Assembly (NCBI GenBank): GCA_002862785.1 | Contig: PKDZ01000041.1 | Location: forward strand, 1 to 37,633 | Reading direction: 5' to 3' | Source: Flavobacteriales bacterium | GTDB lineage: Bacteria > Bacteroidota > Bacteroidia > Flavobacteriales_D > Sanyastnellaceae | DNA length: 37,633 bases | In this document: one piece after another, positions 32,310 to 37,633 of the stretch | Numbering within the stretch: position 1 is the stretch's first letter | Layout of the letters: each line of letters begins with the position of its first letter | Made by a program: the position numbers and the translations under genes | Notes under the pieces: model-generated | What the model was told of the DNA's origin: nothing | What the model saw: the letters and a program-made list of their open reading frames with translations, nothing else | Database searches by the model: none

Positions 32310-33289
32310 AGCGCGTTCTGATCACCGGCGCGGCCGGATTCCTCGGCTCCCACCTCTGCGACCGGTTCATGGCAGAGGGGCACCACGTGATCGGGATGGA
32401 CAACCTGATCACGGGCGACCTCCGCAACATCGAACACCTCACTGGCCTCGACCGCTTCGATTTCCACCATCGCGACGTGAGCCAATTCATCCACGTGAAG
32501 GGGGATCTCGACTACATCCTGCACTTTGCGTCGCCGGCGAGCCCCATCGATTACCTCAAGATTCCCATCCAGACCCTCAAGGTGGGCTCGCTCGGGGTTC
32601 ACAATTGCCTCGGTCTTGCCCGGGCGAAGGGGGCCCGGATGCTAATCGCCAGCACCAGTGAGGTGTACGGCGATCCGGAGGTTCACCCTCAGCACGAGGA
32701 GTACTGGGGACATGTCAATCCCGTGGGGCCGCGCGGCGTATATGACGAGGCCAAGCGCTTCCAGGAGGCGATGACGATGGCCTACCACACCTTTCACGGC
32801 CTCGAGACCCGCATCGTCCGCATCTTCAACACCTACGGTCCCCGGATGCGACTCAACGATGGCCGGGTGCTGCCCGCCTTCATCGGACAGGCCCTGCGCG
32901 GAGAAGACCTCACCGTCTTTGGTGACGGCAGCCAGACTCGAAGCTTCTGCTACGTGGAAGACCTCGTGGAAGGCATTTACCGCCTGCTCCTGTCGGACGA
33001 GCACCGTCCTGTCAACGTTGGCAACCCCGACGAAATCAGCATCGCCGACTTCGCCGAGGAAATCATCGCCCTGACCGGGACCAACCAGAAGGTCATTTAC
33101 AAGCCCCTGCCAACTGACGATCCGAAGCAACGGCGTCCGGACATTGCCCGCGCCCGCGAGGTTTTGGGGTGGGAGCCGAAGGTGGGTCGCGCCGAGGGCC
33201 TCGCCATCACCTACGAGTACTTCAAGGGACTCTCAGAGGAAGACCTCCGCAAGACCGAGCACAAGGATTTCACCTCCTACAGCAAATGA
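32306..33289 (+). CDS. uxs: UDP-glucuronate decarboxylase (UDP-xylose synthase)
   Basis: A 327-residue extended SDR protein converting UDP-glucuronate to UDP-xylose. It starts with the NAD-binding GAAGFLGSH. The UXS-specific blocks are [32 protein letters not shown] (with the catalytic Tyr and Lys) and [10 protein letters not shown]. The C-terminal half matches the sugar-binding part of short cytosolic UXS forms. With ugd it forms a two-step route from UDP-glucose to UDP-xylose. The ATG overlaps the ugd stop by 4 nt and the stop overlaps the acetyltransferase start by 4 nt. Confidence 0.92.
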   Translation: MKRVLITGAAGFLGSHLCDRFMAEGHHVIGMDNLITGDLRNIEHLTGLDRFDFHHRDVSQFIHVKGDLDYILHFASPASPIDYLKIPIQTLKVGSLGVHNCLGLARAKGARMLIASTSEVYGDPEVHPQHEEYWGHVNPVGPRGVYDEAKRFQEAMTMAYHTFHGLETRIVRIFNTYGPRMRLNDGRVLPAFIGQALRGEDLTVFGDGSQTRSFCYVEDLVEGIYRLLLSDEHRPVNVGNPDEISIADFAEEIIALTGTNQKVIYKPLPTDDPKQRRPDIARAREVLGWEPKVGRAEGLAITYEYFKGLSEEDLRKTEHKDFTSYSK

Positions 33290-33888
33290 GCGGCTTGGTG
33301 GAACACAACGGTTGGTTCGCCCACGAGACGGCGGTCGTCGACGAGGGATGTTCCATCGGAGCCGGCACCCGCATCTGGCACTTCAGCCACATCATGCCAG
33401 GCGCCACGCTCGGCGAAGGTTGCAACGTGGGGCAGAACGTGGTGATCAGCCCCGACGTCATGCTGGGTCGGAATTGTAAGGTCCAGAACAACGTCAGCCT
33501 GTATACTGGGGTGACCTGTGGGGACGATGTCTTCCTCGGCCCGAGCTGCGTGTTCACCAACGTGACCAACCCTCGCAGTGCCGTCGTGCGCCGCGACCAG
33601 TATGCCCGGACCCATGTCGGCCGGGGGGCGTCCATCGGAGCCAATGCGACCATTGTGTGCGGCCATGACATCGGCGATTTCGCCTTCATCGGCGCCGGAG
33701 CCGTGGTCACCAAGGACGTCCCAGCCTATGCCCTCGTCGTCGGCAACCCTGCCCGACAGGACGGCTGGATGAGCGCCTTTGGCCATCGCCTCGCCTTCGA
33801 TGCCGACGGCATGGCCACCTGCCCCGAATCCGGTGAGCAATATTCAATCCGGGATGGACGTGTCCATCCCAGTGACAAGACACCATGA
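33286..33888 (+). CDS. wbpD: Left-handed beta-helix N-acetyltransferase, WbpD-like
   Basis: A 200-residue hexapeptide-repeat acyltransferase. Repeats of the type [LIV]-G-x4 run through most of the chain ([64 protein letters not shown]). The stretches [27 protein letters not shown] and WMSAFG agree with Pseudomonas WbpD, which acetylates the 3-amino group of UDP-GlcNAc(3NH2)A. Its substrate would come from the wbpE-like aminotransferase two genes upstream. Related alternatives are other 3-amino-sugar N-acetyltransferases. It overlaps both neighbours by ATGA. Confidence 0.85.
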   Translation: MSGLVEHNGWFAHETAVVDEGCSIGAGTRIWHFSHIMPGATLGEGCNVGQNVVISPDVMLGRNCKVQNNVSLYTGVTCGDDVFLGPSCVFTNVTNPRSAVVRRDQYARTHVGRGASIGANATIVCGHDIGDFAFIGAGAVVTKDVPAYALVVGNPARQDGWMSAFGHRLAFDADGMATCPESGEQYSIRDGRVHPSDKTP

Positions 33889-35198
33889 GTACGAGAGACT
33901 TGCACCAGCAACTGCTCGACAAGGACGCCACCCTCACCGTGATCGGCCTGGGCTACGTCGGCCTGCCCATTGCCTTGGCCTTTGCCCGGCACATCAGCGT
34001 CATCGGCTTCGACATCCACGCCGGACGGGTGGAGCAGATGAAGCAGGGCATCGACCCCAGTGAAGAGTTGGAGAAGGAGGCCTTCGACGGGTGCGACATC
34101 ACGTTCACGGCGAACCCGGCCGACCTCAAGGCGGCCCAGTTCTTTGTGGTGACGGTTCCGACCCCCATCAACGCGACCAACCAACCCGACCTCTCGCCGC
34201 TGATCTCGGCCTCCCGCATGGTGGGCGATGCGCTGTCGCCTGGCGACTACGTCGTCTATGAATCCACGGTCTACCCCGGTTGCACGGAGGAGGACTGCGT
34301 GCCCATTCTCGAGGAGCGAAGCGGCCTGACCTTCGGCAAGGACTTCAAGGTGGGCTACAGCCCGGAGCGCATCAATCCGGGCGACAAGGTGAACACCATC
34401 GAGACCATCGTGAAGGTGGTCAGCGGCAGCGACGCCGAGAGCCTCGACGTCATCGCCCGCACCTACGACCTCGTGGTCAAGGCCGGGACCCACCGCGCCT
34501 CGAGCATCAAGGTGGCCGAGGCCTCCAAGATCATCGAGAACACCCAGCGCGACGTCAACATCGCATTGATCAACGAGCTCAGCATCATCTTCAACCGGGT
34601 AGGCATCAACACCTTTGAGGTGCTCGAAGCCGCCGGAACGAAGTGGAACTTCCTCAAGTTCACTCCCGGCCTCGTCGGGGGCCATTGCATCGGGGTCGAC
34701 CCCTATTACCTCACGTGGCGAGCGGAGAAACTCGGCTACCACGCCAAGGTCATCAACTCGGGACGGTATGTCAACGACAGCATGGGCTACTACGCCGGCA
34801 AGCAAGTCGTCAAGCGCCTGCTGGAAAAAGGCGTGAATCCGCTCGAAGCCAAGGTCCTCGTGATGGGCGTCACCTTCAAGGAGAACGTCGCCGACATTCG
34901 GAATTCCAAGGTCTTCGATGTGATCCGCGAGCTGCGGTCCTTCAATGTGGAGATGGACGTGGTCGACCCGTTTGCGTCCGCGGATCAAGTGGAGCGAGAA
35001 TACGGCGTCCAGCTGTCCGAAGCGCCCGGAGAAGCTGCCTACGACGCCGTCATCGTCGCGGTCAATCACGCCGAGTACACCGGGTACGACAAGGCCTCCT
35101 TCGGTCGGCTCTTCCGCAATCCGGACGTTGGATTCCTCGTGGACATCAAAGGCATCTACCGCCACCTGTCCGACGACTTGAACTACTGGAGTTTCTGA
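33885..35198 (+). CDS. UDP-N-acetylhexosamine 6-dehydrogenase (TviB/WbpO/WbpA group)
   Basis: A 437-residue nucleotide-sugar dehydrogenase. The Rossmann motif is VIGLGYVGLPIALAF, followed by VPTPINATNQPDLS and VYESTVYPGCTEEDC; the catalytic Cys268 lies in PGLVGGHCIGVDPYYL. These forms mark the UDP-HexNAc group and separate it from ugd upstream. It most likely makes UDP-GlcNAcA (or UDP-GalNAcA), the first intermediate of the WbpA-B-E-D pathway, whose E and D steps are also in this operon. Which epimer is used cannot be decided. It overlaps the wbpD-like gene by ATGA and ends 1 nt before rfbB. Confidence 0.88.
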   Translation: MSTRDLHQQLLDKDATLTVIGLGYVGLPIALAFARHISVIGFDIHAGRVEQMKQGIDPSEELEKEAFDGCDITFTANPADLKAAQFFVVTVPTPINATNQPDLSPLISASRMVGDALSPGDYVVYESTVYPGCTEEDCVPILEERSGLTFGKDFKVGYSPERINPGDKVNTIETIVKVVSGSDAESLDVIARTYDLVVKAGTHRASSIKVAEASKIIENTQRDVNIALINELSIIFNRVGINTFEVLEAAGTKWNFLKFTPGLVGGHCIGVDPYYLTWRAEKLGYHAKVINSGRYVNDSMGYYAGKQVVKRLLEKGVNPLEAKVLVMGVTFKENVADIRNSKVFDVIRELRSFNVEMDVVDPFASADQVEREYGVQLSEAPGEAAYDAVIVAVNHAEYTGYDKASFGRLFRNPDVGFLVDIKGIYRHLSDDLNYWSF

Positions 35199-35199
35199 C

Positions 35200-36282
35200 A
35201 TGGCCGACACCCTGCACACCCCGAAGGTCCTTCTCGTCACCGGCGGCGCCGGCTTCATCGGATCGCACGTGGTGCGCCGGTGGGTCACCCGCCATCCGGA
35301 TGTGCGGGTCATCAACCTTGATGCGTTGAGCTACGCCGGCAACCTCGCCAACCTCAAGGACATCGAAGGCGCGACCAACCACCGCTTCGTCAAAATGGAC
35401 ATCCGCGACACGGAGGCGGTCACGGCCCTGATGAAGGAGGAAAACGTCGATTCGGTGATGCACCTCGCCGCGGAGAGCCACGTGGACCGGAGCATCTCGG
35501 GCCCCATGGCGTTTCTGGAAACCAACATCATGGGCACGGCCTCCATGCTCTCTGCCGCCCGGGCCGCCTGGTCCGACTCCGACGGCGGCATGGACGGCAA
35601 GCGATTCCATCATGTCTCCACCGACGAGGTCTACGGCTCACTGGGCGAGACTGGATTCTTCACGGAAGAGACGGCCTATGACCCCCGCAGTCCGTACAGC
35701 GCCTCCAAGGCCTCCAGCGACCACATCGTCCGAGCCTGGCAGCACACCTATGGCATGCCGGTGGTCCTGTCGAACTGCTCCAACAACTACGGGTCCTTCC
35801 AATTCCCCGAGAAGCTCATCCCCCTCTTCATCCGCAACGCTGTCCAGAAGAAGCCCCTGCCGGTCTACGGACAGGGCGTCAACGTCCGGGATTGGCTCTG
35901 GGTAGAGGACCATGCCGCCGCCCTCGAGGTGATCATCACGAAGGGCGCCCATGGGGAGACCTACAACATCGGCGGGGAAAACGAGTGGCGCAACATCGAC
36001 CTCATTCGCCTGATGTGCCGCCAGCTGGACGCCAAGCTAGGCCGGGCCGAGGGCGAGACGGAGGGCTTGATCACGTATGTGACGGACCGCGCCGGGCACG
36101 ACATGCGCTACGCCATCGACGCCACCAAGCTCCGCGAGGACCTCGGATGGCGGCCGTCCATCACTTTTGAGGAAGGACTTGCCAAGACAATCGACTGGTA
36201 CCTCGCCAATGACGCCTGGCTCGAGCACGTAACCAGCGGCGCTTACCGCGACTACTACGAACAGCAGTACGGCGACCGCTGA
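35200..36282 (+). CDS. rfbB: dTDP-glucose 4,6-dehydratase
   Basis: A 360-residue extended SDR enzyme making dTDP-4-keto-6-deoxyglucose, the branch point for rhamnose and many 6-deoxy sugars. NAD-binding GGAGFIGSH, catalytic STDEVYGSLG (Asp-Glu pair), and SPYSASKAS (Tyr and Lys) are present, with NNYGSFQFPEKLIPL typical of RfbB. No rmlA, rmlC or rmlD partner is in the window, so the end product is unknown. The start is 1 nt after the previous stop and the stop overlaps the next ATG by 1 nt. Confidence 0.93.
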   Translation: MADTLHTPKVLLVTGGAGFIGSHVVRRWVTRHPDVRVINLDALSYAGNLANLKDIEGATNHRFVKMDIRDTEAVTALMKEENVDSVMHLAAESHVDRSISGPMAFLETNIMGTASMLSAARAAWSDSDGGMDGKRFHHVSTDEVYGSLGETGFFTEETAYDPRSPYSASKASSDHIVRAWQHTYGMPVVLSNCSNNYGSFQFPEKLIPLFIRNAVQKKPLPVYGQGVNVRDWLWVEDHAAALEVIITKGAHGETYNIGGENEWRNIDLIRLMCRQLDAKLGRAEGETEGLITYVTDRAGHDMRYAIDATKLREDLGWRPSITFEEGLAKTIDWYLANDAWLEHVTSGAYRDYYEQQYGDR

Positions 36283-37049
36283 TGGGCTGGCTGTCAAGGT
36301 GGTTCCGACCCGGCGCCGAGCCGGCAAAATCGGCGGACATTGAGCCGCTGGACCTGTCCGTCTTCCGCTATGACTTTCACAGCCACCTGGTGCCGGGGGT
36401 GGACGACGGAGCGCCCGATCTCGCCTCCTCCCTCGAGATGATTGACGGACTCATGGCCCTCGGCTATCGAGGCGCCGTGACCACCCCGCACATCATGGTG
36501 GGCACCTACCCCAACGACCGAAGCACACTGGAGCTGCCGTTCGACGCCCTGCGTCAGGCGGTGGCGGAGCGGCACCCCGATTTCCAGTTGGCCCTCGGCG
36601 CGGAGTACTTCCTGGATGCGTCGGTCCTGACGGCTTTGCGCGATGGCGATGATCTGCTCGCTCCCGGGGGACGCCTGCTCTTCGAATTGGCTTTCGGAGC
36701 CCCGCCCGAGGAGGGCCTGCTCCAGGAGTTCCTGTTCGAGGCGCAGGTGCGCGGGTTCCAGCCGGTGATGGCGCACGTTGAGCGTTACCCCTATTGGCAC
36801 GGAGAGCTCCACCGCTTCGGGGATCTCGCCGATCAAGGGGTCTGGCTGCAGGTCAATGCGGCGTCCCTCGCCGGCGCCTATGGTCCGGAAGTCCAACAGG
36901 CGGCAGAGACTTGCATCGATAAAGGGTGGGTCAATCTGCTCGGCACGGACGCCCATGGCATCCGGCACATCGACGCTCTCGCCGCCTCCCGAGTCCGACC
37001 GGCCGTGCACCGCTTGGCGGAAACGGCACGGAATGCCTCGTTGTTCTGA
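36282..37049 (+). CDS. PHP-domain tyrosine-protein phosphatase, CpsB/CapC/YwqE family
   Basis: A 255-residue metal-dependent phosphatase. The first metal motif His33-x-His35 lies in DFHSHLVPGVDDG; later ligands are in VTTPH, the AHVERYP block and GTDAHG. CpsB-type enzymes dephosphorylate the bacterial tyrosine autokinase controlling capsule or exopolysaccharide export. Its place at the end of a sugar-nucleotide operon fits that role. The kinase itself is not in the window. Its TGA (37047-37049) touches the ferredoxin stop codon on the other strand. Confidence 0.88.
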   Translation: MGWLSRWFRPGAEPAKSADIEPLDLSVFRYDFHSHLVPGVDDGAPDLASSLEMIDGLMALGYRGAVTTPHIMVGTYPNDRSTLELPFDALRQAVAERHPDFQLALGAEYFLDASVLTALRDGDDLLAPGGRLLFELAFGAPPEEGLLQEFLFEAQVRGFQPVMAHVERYPYWHGELHRFGDLADQGVWLQVNAASLAGAYGPEVQQAAETCIDKGWVNLLGTDAHGIRHIDALAASRVRPAVHRLAETARNASLF

Positions 37050-37376
37050 TTAGCCTACAGGGGCGAGGCGAATGACCATGCCGTCCATGTCGTCCTTGAG
37101 GTGGAGCTGGCAGCCGAGGCGGCTCTCGTCCGTCACATGGAAGGCCTCGTCCAGCATGTCCTCCTCATCGTCCGACTTCTCAGGCAGGTCGGCGGAGGCG
37201 GGCTCCTCCACATAGCAGTGGCAACTGGCGCACATCGCCATGCCACCACACGTGCCCTCCACGGGCAACTCGGCGCTCTTGCAGAGCTCCATGACGTTCA
37301 TGTTCATGTCGGTCGGGGCCTCCAACTCGTGGGGGACGCCGTCGCGGTCGATCACGGTGAGGCGGATGGTGGACAT
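37050..37376 (-). CDS. 2Fe-2S ferredoxin, adrenodoxin type
   Basis: A 108-residue electron carrier. Cluster ligands are the three cysteines in CGGMAMCASC (C-x5-C-x2-C) and a fourth in GCQLHL near the C-terminus, spacing typical of the adrenodoxin/putidaredoxin group. An acidic stretch (SDDEEDMLDEAF) may bind the reductase. It lies 2 nt after the end of a ferredoxin-NADP reductase gene on the same strand, so the two are one operon and likely redox partners. The ATG at 37376 (MSTIRLTV) begins the first strand. Confidence 0.9.
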   Translation of the reverse strand: MSTIRLTVIDRDGVPHELEAPTDMNMNVMELCKSAELPVEGTCGGMAMCASCHCYVEEPASADLPEKSDDEEDMLDEAFHVTDESRLGCQLHLKDDMDGMVIRLAPVG

Positions 37377-37378
37377 GG

Positions 37379-37633
<255 letters not shown>

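Overview
The window looks like a chromosomal segment from a high-GC (roughly 60-65 % by eye) member of the Bacteroidota, most likely near Flavobacteriales. The evidence is: a type IX secretion (T9SS) type-A tail on the gene cut at the left edge; a DUF4290 protein; a MurA with Asp in place of the fosfomycin-target Cys; a DnaJ with a reduced zinc domain; a ferredoxin plus TrxR-like ferredoxin reductase pair; GCTDxxACNYD repeats in secreted proteins; and promoter boxes of the Bacteroidota TAnnTTTG type. There is no phage, IS element, integrase, CRISPR array or rRNA.

Layout. 1-4.4 kb: T9SS-protein tail, Bax-inhibitor-1 protein, folE, a 6-pyruvoyltetrahydropterin synthase-like gene, hldD (heptose epimerase), a MerR regulator and an M23 peptidase. 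4.5-8.7 kb: alaS, a small membrane protein resembling the N-terminal domain of Bacteroidota signal peptidase I, and an NtrC-type response regulator without a DNA-binding domain. 8.8-13.7 kb: a tight minus-strand run grpE-dnaJ-ABC ATPase-ABC permease-Ppx/GppA. 13.9-17.4 kb: a TlpA-like thioredoxin, murA, the DUF4290 gene and a secreted protein with a T9SS-like tail. 17.5-19.5 kb: a histidine kinase/OmpR-type regulator pair. 19.5-24.1 kb: a secreted arylsulfotransferase-like protein with a dockerin-like tail, then two predicted outer-membrane proteins translationally coupled to waaA (Kdo transferase). 24.2-29.1 kb: a 1534-residue secreted serine protease with 11 short Cys-rich repeats, flanked by tRNA-Gly(GCC) and tRNA-Leu(UAA). 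29.2-37.05 kb: a small dockerin-like secreted protein, then a plus-strand nucleotide-sugar operon (wbpE-like, ugd, uxs, wbpD-like, UDP-HexNAc 6-dehydrogenase, rfbB, CpsB-type phosphatase). The right edge holds a ferredoxin and the end of a ferredoxin-NADP reductase.

How it works together. hldD and waaA serve the LPS inner core. The last operon makes activated acidic and amino sugars (UDP-GlcA, UDP-Xyl, probably a UDP-diNAc-uronate, dTDP-4-keto-6-deoxyglucose) for capsule or O-antigen, with a phosphatase that probably acts on the export tyrosine kinase. Genes are extremely close: many 1-nt (TGATG) or 4-nt (ATGA) start/stop overlaps, two convergent pairs whose stop codons touch, and one convergent pair overlapping by 25 nt.

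The observations I rate highest are: (i) a promoter box TAnnTTSS placed 4-9 nt before many start codons, suggesting leaderless mRNAs; (ii) three secreted proteins sharing a dockerin-like EF-hand module, two of which carry it at the very C-terminus where a T9SS tail would be expected; (iii) a diNAc-uronate operon lacking the 3-dehydrogenase. I did not find a clearly new multi-gene defence or mobile system.
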